DNA of 64,000 nucleotides from positions 310,001 through 374,000 of the forward strand of contig JAGMUV010000038.1 of assembly GCA_020744425.1 (NCBI GenBank), in the 5' to 3' direction. The position numbers were made by a program, and so were the translations under genes. Within the stretch, counting starts at the first letter, position 1. Each line of letters opens with the position of its first letter. Shown in pieces: positions 52,628 through 62,867 of the stretch. Source of the stretch: Dactylonectria macrodidyma. Taxonomy: Eukaryota; Ascomycota; Sordariomycetes; Hypocreales; Nectriaceae. Below the pieces are notes generated by a model, which was given only the letters and a program-made list of their open reading frames with translations, made no database searches and was not told where the DNA came from.

Positions 52628-53185
52628 CTACTCGGCCCAGGGAATACAGCCTGGTTTATGGATGGGCCAATCCTGTTTTTGATGCTCCCTTCCACAATAA
52701 GCCACGGCACGACACCGCCCGCATTTCTTCACCCCTTCCGCTTCCGCGCATACTTTACAACTCATAACTGTTTCAACGACTAGCGGATCCGTATATTGGG
52801 GGCTACCGTCCGGCCCACGAGGCCCGGACATCATCCGTAATGTTTCTTGTCGTACCCGAGTCCCGCATTTCTCCTGGCCACAGAGCGGCTCCACAAAAAC
52901 CACGACACGAGGCTCGGCCTCATCAAGGAAGGGCATGGGCAACTGCGAGGTAGTGATGGCTGGTAGGCCGCAGGCACAGACGGGGCTAGAATGCCGAAGG
53001 CAATCCGCTTCGCGTTCGTCCATGACGAGTCGGGTTGCTGTTGACCACGACTGGCAATATTCGTCACTAGGATCGCCATTTTCGCTGGCAGTCTCAACGA
53101 GACTGCGGGGTATATCGTGCAAGCGCTCGAACGTGACAGCTCCGAATTGACAGATAAACTGGAACCGAACTCGCGTAGTAGCCAT
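52628..53185 (-). CDS. MYND zinc-finger protein
   Basis: 185 aa, single exon. The C-terminus (about 143-181) is a MYND finger with the spacing CKVC..CGRCRAVAYCGREHQKQDW..HKPGC, all zinc ligands present. The N-terminal 140 residues contain further Cys pairs (VCACGLP, CGQEKCG) but match no domain I can name. MYND fingers bind proline-rich partner proteins, and the role of this small version is unknown. It lies between a hAT MITE and a piggyBac relic and shows no lesion. Confidence 0.85.
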   Translation of the reverse strand: MATTRVRFQFICQFGAVTFERLHDIPRSLVETASENGDPSDEYCQSWSTATRLVMDEREADCLRHSSPVCACGLPAITTSQLPMPFLDEAEPRVVVFVEPLCGQEKCGTRVRQETLRMMSGPRGPDGSPQYTDPLVVETVMSCKVCAEAEGVKKCGRCRAVAYCGREHQKQDWPIHKPGCIPWAE

Positions 53186-53534
53186 CTCAGGGTAAATTCT
53201 ATGTAGTAGCTCTTCTTGGTAACATAGATAAGACTGGGGGAACGGACTTGTACTTGAGGTCGTGGTGTAGTGGGGAAGATTGCAAACGTTTCACAGCCCC
53301 GGAACCCTGTCAATTTAAAGTAGTTACAGGCAGGGTCAGGGTTGTGCCCTCCCTGTCAGATAACCGTTACGCCACCAGCAAAAGTGTAGGCCCACTCCTT
53401 GTGTGGAATAATAGTACCCTATCTCCCCAATGCATGCGGACCTCCGCAATGTCACTCGCCCCACTTATCTCGATCGCCTCAGAAGTACGTGGGGGGTACG
53501 AAAAGTTTAATCCAAGAAGAAATTGATGCCGTTT

Positions 53535-54074
53535 TACACCTAAAACACCATCAAATCATTTCGATCTCATCAATGAGCTCCCCTCCGATTCTAGACGAGA
53601 TACAGGTCATCACTTCCTATAACGACAAGAGCTTTCTCGATGAACGGCACAGCCGCCGTATTTGGCCAGATAATTCAACCCGGGCCACGGTTTTTCTAGC
53701 AGAAGAGGACCGAGGCACGAGTTTCAAGCCCTTCCAAGTAGAAGCACGTGAATTTCACATCAACACCCTGCCTCCAACGCCTCTAAAGCTATTCCAGCTT
53801 TTCCTCCCTATATCCCTCATTAAAAAATGGGTCGTCTACACCAAAATCTGGGTCTCGTGGCTCAAAATGAACGGTTAGATCGACAGCTAGAAAACCGAAA
53901 TAAAGCGAACCTCAAAACTCCACAAATAGGAAGGTCCAACGGCTTCAGAGGTGATGACGAAGATTATAGTACTTATTTATATAGGAGTGCATAAAGAAAA
54001 GAGCATACGAAGTTATTAGGAGAGCCCCAAGCCCAGTGCTCAACGCGCTAAGCATTCATTTATCAAGTTCATTT
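53535..54074 (+). pseudogene. piggyBac-like relic (copy 5)
   Basis: The frame from MSSPPILDEI (about 53573) to 53878 matches the N-terminus of copy 4: SYNDKSFLDE against AYDDQSFIRE, FQVEAREFHINTLP against FHVERRELKINQLP, and KLFQLFLPISLIKKWV. Past the stop, fragments of the next part persist (LIYIGVHKE-like at about 53975; the 'caagttcatt' block at 54065). It is cut at 54074 by the Copia-2 5' LTR. The catalytic region is absent. Confidence 0.8.
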
Positions 54075-54241
54075 TGTCAAACTTCATTCCGCCCCAGTCG
54101 AGGAGGCGTCCCGACCCACTTGGGCACTGCTGTTGTGTATATAACTGGGACCTTCGTCCTCTTGACTTAGGCAGTGGTCAAGGCCAAAAATTGACTCTCA
54201 ATAACCCTCACATGCATGGCATCTTCCTACTCACTTTGACA
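54075..54241 (+). repeat. Copia-2 5' LTR
   Basis: 167 bp, TGTCAAACTTC...TTTGACA, with GTGTATATAACTGG as a TATA-like box near 54135. Confidence 0.88.
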
Positions 54242-54256
54242 GGTTATGAGCCCGGG
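54242..54256 (+). promoter_or_regulatory. Copia-2 primer-binding site, half-tRNA-iMet type
   Basis: GGTTATGAGCCC directly follows the LTR. It is complementary to GGGCTCATAACC, the anticodon arm of eukaryotic initiator tRNA-Met. This is the half-tRNA priming mode known for Drosophila copia and Ty5. Confidence 0.8.
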
Positions 54257-54600
54257 CTGGCTCTCAAACGCTAAGTGTTGCCATTTTTGCCTAATTTTCG
54301 ACTAATGAGTCACATAGATCGACATCGATGATGCGTTTTGTCGCCGTGAAGAGAAAAGCCCCGCCGCTCACCTCCGTCGATTTGCGGAGAGCCTTGCGGC
54401 CCGCCTTCGTGCTGCAGATGCCATTGGTCGAAGGCATCAGGATTAACTTCAGGCAACACAGTTGCTGCCTGTATTTTCACGGCTGCCTGCAGCACGTCTA
54501 GGCTACAGCCTCACCCAACAAAGCAGCAGCAGAAAACCAGGCAAAGAAGAAACACAACTCCCTAATCGGGAGAAGAGAGCTTCCACTGCCATAAGATGCC

Positions 54601-55614
54601 ATGTTATTAAAGAAAAGAGGATTTTTCGAACAAATTACCACCAATCTTCGTCAATTCAGTCTCCCACTAATATTGCAACGCAGATTTATCCTTACTATGT
54701 TCAAGATGGACAACATTGTATCTGGACTACAGAAGATCACCAAGCTTGAATCCCCTGATCAATATATCGAATGGCACAGAGAGATCACAGACTTCCTGAG
54801 CACCCACAACTACGGCCGGCTCTTCAACGCTCTCAAGGAACCACCCGCCAAATTGCAGTCAGACACTGAGCGCGAGTATGCCAATGTCCTTGAGAAGTGG
54901 GAAGAGAAGCAGGATAACGCATGTAATTGTGTGCGTGCCACCCTCGGCTTTAATGCTCGAGAGATCGTCAAACCGATGACCGAAAAACCATTCAACCGGC
55001 TGCACGAGGTCCTAGAAGCCATTGAGGAACACTACAAGCCAACCGGGAGTGCCAACTACCAGGAACTAGATCGGAACTACCATGAGTTATCTCTCGAAAA
55101 CTGCAACGGTGTCATGAACTTTGCCTCAAAGCTGCAGGAAGCCAACAATCAACTACTAGGGATTAACTCAACCCTTGGTTACAACACACCGCAGCTCGTC
55201 AACAAATTTCTAATCGGACTAGGAGAAAACTTCTCAGCCTTCAGAACCACATTCTATCAGACTCACCAACTGATTCCAGAAATGGATAAGAACGGGAAAG
55301 TCAAGACTCCTGCGGTCTCCTGGGATAGAACAATCCGAGAAGCCCAACATTTCGAGAAGAATCAGAAGGCAGAGGAACAGACGAAAGTTGCCCTCCTAGC
55401 AGCTAAGAGACGCCGAGACGACCGAGAAAAGTGTGGCCACTGTAAAAGGCCGGGCCACAGCGAGGACAGGTGCTGGTACTTGCATCCAGAACTCCGACCA
55501 AAACGACCCAGAATCAACGATCGCCAAAAGGCTTCTCTGATATCTCCTCAATACAACCAGAAGGAAGACTTATCTGTGGCTACCCCCTCAACCATAACCG
55601 AAAGAGGGGATTGA
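54601..55614 (+). CDS. Copia-2 gag
   Basis: Up to 337 aa; the likelier start is MDNIVSGLQKIT inside the frame at about 54703. The capsid-like region contains YIEWHREITDFLSTHNY and NRLHEVLEAIEEHYKP, and a canonical CCHC knuckle CGHCKRPGHSEDRC follows near residue 280. It ends ERGD before UGA-CUA, past which the frame stays open into pol. Confidence 0.88.
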   Translation: MLLKKRGFFEQITTNLRQFSLPLILQRRFILTMFKMDNIVSGLQKITKLESPDQYIEWHREITDFLSTHNYGRLFNALKEPPAKLQSDTEREYANVLEKWEEKQDNACNCVRATLGFNAREIVKPMTEKPFNRLHEVLEAIEEHYKPTGSANYQELDRNYHELSLENCNGVMNFASKLQEANNQLLGINSTLGYNTPQLVNKFLIGLGENFSAFRTTFYQTHQLIPEMDKNGKVKTPAVSWDRTIREAQHFEKNQKAEEQTKVALLAAKRRRDDREKCGHCKRPGHSEDRCWYLHPELRPKRPRINDRQKASLISPQYNQKEDLSVATPSTITERGD

Positions 55615-58600
55615 CTAGCCGATCAGTCGGAAATCGCTGGAATTCCAGCAGAGTCTGAAATTAGCGCCCTCTTCGCCCAAACAAGTCTGGCGACCACACC
55701 TATTTCGAAAATCCAAAGGACACTTGAGAAACTCTCAAAAACCTACATCTTCGATTCAGGCACCTCACAACACACATTCACGTCTAAAGAGAACTTTGTG
55801 AGCCTAAGACCTTATTCCGGAGATGGGATCCTTGGTGTCGGAGGCAAGATTACCCATCCAAAGGCTACTGGGATCTACAAAGTCCCTACCTTCGTGAATG
55901 GAAAATACAGCTTTGCACTTCTCAAAGATGCCCTCTGGAACCCAGAGGCCGGTGTCAACTTAATCAGTATGTCACAACTTACAGCACAGGGCATAAAAGT
56001 CGAATTTTGTGCCGACTTCGCTGCAGCTTGGTCAGGGAAGGAGCTTCGTATGACTGCAATACAGCGAAGTGGCCTATACTTCTTAGACCAGGATCGGGAT
56101 TCAACCCTTCTATCTGCTGCTTGTGCAGCCTATTCGATTTCAGACCCAACACTTCAGATCTGGCACGGCAGACTTGCGCACCTCTCTGAGCAGGGCATCA
56201 AACAGCTTATGGACATGTCCACAGGGATCAAGCCCATTCAGAGGACCTGCTTATGCAAAGGCTGTGCACTAGGCCGTCTCAAACAGGTTCCACATAAGGG
56301 GAAGATTCGCAAGGGCACAAGACCACTCGAATATATGCACGCCGACATTTCAGGGCCCTTCCACATTGAAGGATGCGGCGGAGAACGGTACTGGGCAGTG
56401 TTCACAGACGACTTCACTCAGTTTGCTTGGGTGTTCCCTATCAAACATCGATCGGACTTTCTCGCTTGCCTCAAGTCTGTACTGGATACTGCAGAACGGC
56501 CAGAGCGCCGTTGTTACAACCTTCATGTCGACAAGGCTGGAGAAAATATCTCTGCTGAGGTCCAAGCTTTCTGTAAAGACCGTGGGATTGCGTTATCGGC
56601 TACAGCAACTGAGCAACACGAGCAAAATGGTATTGCCGAAAGACTCAATGGAGTTATCCTCGAACGTCTCACAGCAGTCCTTGCAAGCCTAGATGACGAA
56701 GAAGTCCCATCTGAGTATTGGCCCATCCTCCTACAATCAGTTATCTATCTCCGGAACCGGTCCCCTAGTTCAGTAATCGGAAAGACACCGTACGAAGCTT
56801 GGTACGGCCAGCCTCCTGACCTTGCCCATGTCAGAACCCTTGGAGCAAAAGGATTCGTCTGGCTAAAGAAAAGCGGTTACCGCAAGCTCGACCCTGTCTC
56901 AGAGTCCTGCCGAATGCTGGGCTATCAGGGGTCCACCAACTACATCGTGCTCACAGGCTCCGGAATAACAGTGTCCAACAACGTTACCTTTGACGAAGAT
57001 CAGATCTGCCTCCACCCGAATCCGCAAGCAGAGGGGGAAGCGGAAGAAGTGCCTGCAGAAATCGGGCCAGCAGCTAATAGTGGGAGCAACGATGAGACCG
57101 TTCTCGATACGATCGTTGTTGCAGAACCAGGACAGCAAAAGAATCGCAGGATCAGGTACCCATTTACACTCAACCCGAATATGATGCTAGCCTATTCCTT
57201 CCTCGGCGCAGCTCTCTACACACAAAATCATACCGAGCCACCGTCCTACAGGCACGCCAAAGGAGATCTAGTCTGGCCAAAGTGGTTAAAAGCTATGAGG
57301 TCCGAGCACGAGTCTCTGGTAGACAACAACACATGGTCACTAGTGGCACGCACAGCTGATAAAAAGGTCCTGAGTGGAAAATGGGTCTATAAGCTGAAGA
57401 AGGGCCCCAACGGAGAGATCCTTCGACACAAGGCCCGGTGGGTTGTACGAGGCTTTGAACAAACAGAAGGGATCGATTACAACGAGACATTTGCATCGGT
57501 GGTCAAGCCCATGAGCTATAAGGCTATATTCGCCATTGCTGCAGCTCTTGACCTTGAGCTTGAACAAATGGACGTGAAGACAGCCTTTCTGTATGGAAAC
57601 ATAGACGAAGAAGTCTACATGGAACAACCACCTGAATTTGACGACGGCACTGGAAGGGTCTGCAAGCTCAACAAGGCATTATATGGGCTCAAACAAGCCC
57701 CCAGGATCTGGTACCAGACATTCACCACATTCTTGGAAGGTCTCGGCTTCTACCCCCTGACCTCAGATGTGGGAGTTTTTGTCAAGGGCCACACCTACAT
57801 CGCCGTTTATGTGGACGACCTCTTGATCGCTGGACCCTCAAAGGAGGAGATCCAGGAGCTCAAGAACGCTCTGAGCTATCGATTTCAAATGACAGACCTC
57901 GGCCCTTGCAATCACTATCTTGGCATGGCTGTTACGAGAGACCGCAAGAACCGGACGATTCGACTGAGTCAAAAGGGGTACATTGAAAAGGTCCTTAAAG
58001 ATTTCGGGATGTGCGAGGCCAAGCCTCAGTACACGCCTATGAAGACCGACCAGATCGAAACCCCAGAAGACTACGAGCCAACCGATGAAATCAAGACATG
58101 GTACGCTAAGGCAATCGGAAGTTTGATGTATGCCATGTTGGGGACAAGGCCAGACATAGCATACGCAGTGTCGTATTGCAGCAGATTCCTGGCCAAGCCA
58201 ACAGAGGCACACCGAGCAGCCGCGAAACGCATCATGCGTTATTTGAAGGCCACGGTCGACCTATGCCTAGTGTACGAGGGGGAAATTGAGCCCTTAACCG
58301 GGTTCACTGACTCGGACTGGGCTGGAGACCGTGAGACACGGAGGTCAACTTCAGGCTATTTTTTCAACCTCGGGAGTGGTGCAATTAGCTGGTCATCGAA
58401 ACGGCAGTCCTCAACAGCCCTCTCGTCCTGCGAAGCCGAATACATCGGACAAACCCAGGCGACAAAGGAGGCTATCTGGCTACGAAGACTCCTAACAGAG
58501 CTACAGGTAGCAGAAGAAGAGGGACATGCGCCAGCAGCCACGATTATTTATGGGGACAACCAGGGAGCAATTGCACTGGCAAGGAATCCTCAATTCCACG

Positions 58601-58770
58601 CAAGGACGAAGCACATCGATGTTCAACACCATTTCGTCCGAGAGAAGCAGCACAGCGGCGAGGTCGACCTTCAGTACGTCCCAACGGACCAACAGGTCGC
58701 AGACGGCCTCACAAAAGCACTGCCAAAGGACAGGTTTGAGGTGTTCAGAAGTGCACTGGGTCTTGCGTGA
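55615..58770 (+). CDS. Copia-2 pol: protease, integrase, RT, RNase H
   Basis: About 1051 codons in the gag frame after one UGA (55612-55614), with no further stop. Order: protease FDSGTSQHTF just after the recoding site; gag-pre-integrase IWHGRLAHLSEQG..CKGCALGR; integrase with HADISGPF, VDKAGENIS and EQHEQNGIAERLNG (DDE residues present); RT with WVYKLKKGPNGEI..ARWVVRGFEQ and YVDDLLIAG; RNase H with FTDSDWAGD, SSCEAEYI and GDNQGAIALA. All catalytic motifs are intact. It needs readthrough of the UGA or an internal start to be made. The element could be functional. Confidence 0.92.
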   Translation, partial: LADQSEIAGIPAESEISALFAQTSLATTPISKIQRTLEKLSKTYIFDSGTSQHTFTSKENFVSLRPYSGDGILGVGGKITHPKATGIYKVPTFVNGKYSFALLKDALWNPEAGVNLISMSQLTAQGIKVEFCADFAAAWSGKELRMTAIQRSGLYFLDQDRDSTLLSAACAAYSISDPTLQIWHGRLAHLSEQGIKQLMDMSTGIKPIQRTCLCKGCALGRLKQVPHKGKIRKGTRPLEYMHADISGPFHIEGCGGERYWAVFTDDFTQFAWVFPIKHRSDFLACLKSVLDTAERPERRCYNLHVDKAGENISAEVQAFCKDRGIALSATATEQHEQNGIAERLNGVILERLTAVLASLDDEEVPSEYWPILLQSVIYLRNRSPSSVIGKTPYEAWYGQPPDLAHVRTLGAKGFVWLKKSGYRKLDPVSESCRMLGYQGSTNYIVLTGSGITVSNNVTFDEDQICLHPNPQAEGEAEEVPAEIGPAANSGSNDETVLDTIVVAEPGQQKNRRIRYPFTLNPNMMLAYSFLGAALYTQNHTEPPSYRHAKGDLVWPKWLKAMRSEHESLVDNNTWSLVARTADKKVLSGKWVYKLKKGPNGEILRHKARWVVRGFEQTEGIDYNETFASVVKPMSYKAIFAIAAALDLELEQMDVKTAFLYGNIDEEVYMEQPPEFDDGTGRVCKLNKALYGLKQAPRIWYQTFTTFLEGLGFYPLTSDVGVFVKGHTYIAVYVDDLLIAGPSKEEIQELKNALSYRFQMTDLGPCNHYLGMAVTRDRKNRTIRLSQKGYIEKVLKDFGMCEAKPQYTPMKTDQIETPEDYEPTDEIKTWYAKAIGSLMYAMLGTRPDIAYAVSYCSRFLAKPTEAHRAAAKRIMRYLKATVDLCLVYEGEIEPLTGFTDSDWAGDRETRRSTSGYFFNLGSGAISWSSKRQSSTALSSCEAEYIGQTQATKEAIWLRRLLTELQVAEEEGHAPAATIIYGDNQGAIALARNPQFHARTKHIDVQHHFVREKQHSGEVDLQYVPTDQQVADGLTKALPKDRFEVFRSALGLA

Positions 58771-58856
58771 GTGGGAGCATGGTATAGGATCACTGCCAGG
58801 AATACAGGGAAAGTTGCAAAAAGGGCTAGGAAAGGGGCCTCCATGGACGTGGATCC

Positions 58857-59095
58857 AGTGGGAGGAGTACGTAACTGGCCTCACCACTTGGTGGCCGTAG
58901 GGGAGGCGTCCTGACCGGGTCTACAGAACACCAAGGCAAAGAGCTAGAGATAGGCCCTGTGGATTGAAACGAGTGGGAGGAGTACGTAACTGGCCTCACC
59001 ACTTGGCGTCCGCAGGGGAGGCGTCCTAGCCAGCCACCGTTAGAGTGTAACCAAGCGGTCGGAGGTAAGGTCCCTCGGACTGGAACGAGTGGGAG
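58857..59095 (+). repeat. 115-116-bp tandem repeat in the Copia-2 3' UTR
   Basis: AGTGGGAGGAGTACGTAACT starts at 58857 and again at 58972. A third AGTGGGAG at 59088 abuts the 3' LTR as polypurine tract. Each unit also carries a GGGGAGGCGTCC block that recurs in the LTR itself. Confidence 0.85.
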
Positions 59096-59259
59096 TGTCA
59101 AACGATATTCCGCCCCAGCCGAGGAGGCGTCCCGACCCACTTGGACACCATTGTTGTGTATATAACTGGGACCTTCGTCCTCTTGACTTGAGCAGTGATT
59201 AAGGCCAATTAACTCTCAATAACCCTCACATGCATGGCATTTTCTTACTCACTTTGACA
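59096..59259 (+). repeat. Copia-2 3' LTR
   Basis: 164 bp, TGTCAAACGATATTCC...TTTGACA. It is nearer to the solo LTR at 51638-51802 than to its own 5' LTR at the first 15 bases. Confidence 0.9.
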
Positions 59260-59260
59260 A

Positions 59261-61084
59261 GGGAAAGAGAACGGAAAACCTGACTCACTTACACGGAGAT
59301 CGCAAGACTTGCCAAAAGACGAAAATGACGACCGCATCCAGTACCAACAACAATCCCTGCTTAAACCTCACAACATTGACCGTTCCGTACAAGAACAGAT
59401 GAAGCTTGACCCCGAGCTCTCAGAGCTCTTTGCAAATCTCTGCTGGGAACAAGATATTGCGCTCTGCCCCGCTATTCTCGACGAAATCCAACCAGAACCA
59501 ATCGACCACAAGATCACGAGACTCCTAGACAAGGGTTACGAAGATGACGAATGGTGGATGAAAATCAGGGACGAGCTGCTCAAACCTCATGGCATCCCTC
59601 ACTCAAAGGAAGTTTCCCTATCGGAATGCGCGATACACGAAGGCCGATTATATTTCCGAGAGAGACTATACGTACCCGAGGGCGAATTACGGACTCTTCT
59701 CACCCAACTCGCCCACGACAGCGTCGAATCAGGCCACCCCGGAAAAAACAAGCTATACGAACTCATCTCACGCTCCTATTGGTGGCCAAAGCTTAGCGCC
59801 GATACGAAACAATTCACACGCAATTGCCACGGATGTCTGAGAAACAAATCCTCCCAGTTACGGTATCAGGGGACGCTGAAACCTCTCCCAATTCCCCTGC
59901 AAAGATGGAGAGACCTATCGGTTGACTTCATTGGCCCCATTCAACCTACGGCCCGTGGATTCAACGCAATTATGGTCGTAGTTGATAGGCTGTCAAAGGA
60001 CAGGCATTTCACGCCTTCCAAGACCGACATGAAAGCACATGACTTAGCAATGCTCTTCGTACGAGATGTATGGAAGCTCCATGGACTACCCGACTCAATT
60101 GTCTCCGATAGAGGACCACTCTTCGTCTCGGAATTCTGGAAAGCAGTGTGCCATCGCTTACAGACCAACATTAGCCTTTCTACAGCCTATCACCCAGAAA
60201 CCGACGGCCAGACGGAAATTGCCAACTCATTCCTTGAGCAATATCTTCGCCAGTACGTCAGCTTCGCTCAAGACGATTGGGATGAGTGGCTCCCATTGGC
60301 CGAATTCGCAGCCCGCAACGTTGTCAACGATTCAACTGGAATGTCCCCCTTTTTTGCGAACACAGGCTACCACCCTCGAATGAGCTTTGGCCCCCCTCGA
60401 GCAATACCACGCGCAGCATCCAAAGACCTGGCAGAACGCTGCAACGAGGGCAACGACTTTGCCGCCAAGATGCAAGAGATCACTGATCTACTTCGGACAA
60501 ACCTGCTTTCAGCTCAAGCTTCACAAGAGCAATTCGCAAACGCAAACAGATCACCGGCGCCAGCGTATCGAGTTGGAGACATGGTGCTACTTAGCACACG
60601 TAACATCGAATCAGCCAGACCCATCCCAAAACTAGATCACAAGTTCATTGGCCCCTTTCGAATCGAGCGTGTGCTCAACCCTCACTGCTATCAACTAAAA
60701 TTGCCCCACGAATTGGACTCAATTCACAACTCATTCCATACCAACCTCCTGCGACCATCACCAAACGACCCCCTCCCCGGCCAATACAACCCACCTCCCC
60801 CACCAATCACGCTAGATGCAAAGGGGGAGAAACTCTGGGCGATTGAAGCAATATTGGACTCGAAACGCACAAAACGGAAGGGCTTCCAGTACCATATACT
60901 ATGGAGAGGCTTTGGCCTCGAGGAAGCAACATGGGAGCCACTGCACAACGTCGTCAACGCTCAGATAGCCATCAAAGAGTACCAGAAGCGCTACAAGAAC
61001 AAGCCTAGACCCACGAAACAAGAAATGCAAAGTGCTCGCCTCCGGGCTAAGCAAGACGTGGAAGAATCAGAAGAGATGGAGTAA
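59261..61084 (+). pseudogene. Gypsy pol fragment: integrase with chromodomain
   Basis: About 607 residues in an uninterrupted frame from the LTR junction, with no true start. Domains: the end of RNase H; HHCC zinc-binding (HDSVESGHPG..CHGCLRNK); integrase core with VDFIGPI, VSDRGPLF and TDGQTEIAN (D, D, E present); an SH3-like GPF module; and a C-terminal chromodomain (WAIEAILDSKRTKRKGFQYHILWRGF..EATWEP). Chromodomain integrases steer insertion towards histone-marked chromatin. The 5' truncation makes the element defective, but the integrase itself is intact. Confidence 0.9.
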
Positions 61085-61096
61085 GGGGAGACCATA

Positions 61097-61264
61097 TGTG
61101 AGGGAACGATCATGTGACTTTCATACTTTATGAATAGTGTCACTTTATGAATATTGTGTAAATAGCTTGAGTCAGAGCTTTCCTTAGGAATCTCTTTCTC
61201 TCCTTGTAAACAATCATTTTACCCAAGTCGCACCCGACCTCGTTCGTGCTCTTGTACCGTCACA
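61097..61264 (+). repeat. Putative Gypsy 3' LTR
   Basis: It starts TGTGAGGGAACG right after a purine tract (AAGGGGAGA, 61083-61091) and ends ACCGTCACA, with 5-bp inverted ends TGTGA/TCACA. The second LTR is not in the window, so the boundaries are inferred from the ends alone. Confidence 0.55.
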
Positions 61265-62224
61265 AGGCCTCTATCAGTGATATCGAATATAGCCTCAGCT
61301 ACGCCATCTTCGGTATAATTACGATGAACCATTGCAGAAGGAGTTCCGACAGCAACTTAGGTGAAAATTCGGCTTGAGTGGATGGAGTCGCCTAGGGTGG
61401 ATGAGGTGAAATGCGAAAAATTTCAAACGGCTAGAGAACTAGGCTACGAGGCGGGACGGCAAAAAGTTAGGCCGATACTGAAACTTCATGAAAATAGCAA
61501 TATAGTACAGGCCTTAGTTCGAGAGTACCTTTATTTCTGGCTGAATGCGGTGCAATTGAAAATTTGGATTTTGTATAGGAAGATTGAAATTTTGGTGATG
61601 CATTAGGTGGGGGTGTCCATTAGGTGGTGCCGGATGGTAGTCAGTTTGCCGACATTGTATTGAGAAGTGACGCGAGCCTTTAATCACCTTGAATTAGAAT
61701 ATAGGGCTATCTATCAAGCCTCCTCCATCATGTTCGTCATGCAAAATTGTTTATCTACGACAAATCACTCGCTTTCTCTAATCTATCAAGAGTTGCGGAC
61801 GAGAATACGGCGTCGGGATGGTCTGAGCCGAGCAGTCGACCTCGTAGGGTAACGCAGCGCTGCATCAAAGCTAGAACGCCTCCAGATCGGCCTTGACCTT
61901 TCTAGCATTGTGACCAGGAAGGCCGCCCCGCGCCCAATCACAATCAAGTTCGTCATTCCCTTTCGAAGCAGTCTTTGACCTCACACACCGCGGTCCTCAA
62001 GTCCAGTCATGCCAGTGACCCTCTCTCTGTATAATACCGTGTGATGCCAGGGACGCAGCGGAAGCATCTTGTCACCCGAAGCGCAAGCCATGCCCTAGCC
62101 AAGTCTGGCGGCCACGTAATTAGGTTTCCTGGTCGCCTTGTTCATTCTCACGCTTGGGTAACCATCAACCAGACGAGAGGGTTCATTCAAAATTAAGACG
62201 AAACCAATGCAATCGTATAGAGTT
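61265..62224. other. Unassigned intergenic region
   Basis: Two short plus-strand frames (61361-61606 and 61667-61852) show no family motif. I see no RNA gene or mobile-element ends here. Confidence 0.5.
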
Positions 62225-62250
62225 TTACTGTCGTTCCTGGAATATTCTCT

Positions 62251-62638
62251 TCACGGTCGAAGCGCAAATGGATCTCGGATTGCTTCGCGTTCATGTCCGT
62301 AGAGAGAGAATAAAGCGAGTGTGATTGAAGCGGGGATCAACACTGCCGGGTCGACGATTTCCTGTTGGCGGGCCGTGAGGAGGCCGAGCAACGTACTGTA
62401 CAACGATATCGGTGCAAGGACTAAGGCTGGTCCTAATCTGGTTGCAAAGACGTCTGAGCAAAAATACGGGCAAATACACAACCTGGAGGGAGACATACCT
62501 TCGCAGAAACGCATCGTATACCCAGACAAGCACTGCTCCCGTCGATATCCAAACAACCCATGCTCTGGAAAATTCTTAGTTTGCGCCTGCCACATCGATG
62601 AGGGATGTGGAGACTTACATTGAGACCCCGCGGCTCAT
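62251..62638 (-). CDS. Possible small spliced membrane protein (model uncertain)
   Basis: A minus-strand start MSRGVS (62638-62619) splices through a GTAAGT...CCAG intron (62565-62618) to a hydrophobic exon AWVVWISTGAVLVWVYDAF (62564-62499). A second intron starting GTATGT (62454-62498) follows. Downstream the most hydrophobic frame (LGPALVLAPISLYSTLLGLL..) is not in phase with that splice, so either the model or the sequence is off by one base, or the gene is decayed. Two membrane segments are likely. No family is recognised and more exons may lie upstream. Confidence 0.35.
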
Positions 62639-62867
62639 CCAAGGGGATGGGACTTGGCTCGAGAAATAAATGATGAGTCCAGCGGATGATGCATTCGCCG
62701 TCACCAGTAATTTTTTGGTGATCCTGTCAGGCATCGCGAAGCAAGTGCTATATGATTAGGATGACCAAAACGATGAGCCGGCAAGAGAACGCATTGAAAA
62801 TAAACTGTTGCGCAAGCAACAGGACACAAGAATGAGGAGAAAAAAACTCTATTACCCCCTGCAGGGC

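Larger units (their letters stand above)
54075..59259 (+). mobile_element. Copia-2 LTR retrotransposon
   Basis: LTRs 54075-54241 (167 bp) and 59096-59259 (164 bp) start TGTCAAAC and end TTTGACA but differ at several positions. Between them lie a primer-binding site, gag, an in-frame UGA, a complete pol and a repeated 3' UTR. No target duplication flanks it (CATTT on the left, AGGGA on the right). The left neighbour is a piggyBac relic while the right neighbour is a Gypsy pol, so the two ends probably come from different insertions. Confidence 0.88.
59260..61264 (+). mobile_element. Chromodomain Gypsy retrotransposon, 3' part
   Basis: The left edge is cut by the Copia-2 LTR inside the RNase H end (the frame reads GKPDSLTRRSQDLPKDEND). 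Integrase and chromodomain are complete and a putative 3' LTR follows. Protease, RT and the 5' LTR are absent from this window. Confidence 0.88.

Noticed and set aside
54070..59264. Copia-2 as a simple single insertion
   Set aside because: The flanks CATTT and AGGGA do not match and the neighbouring sequences belong to different elements.
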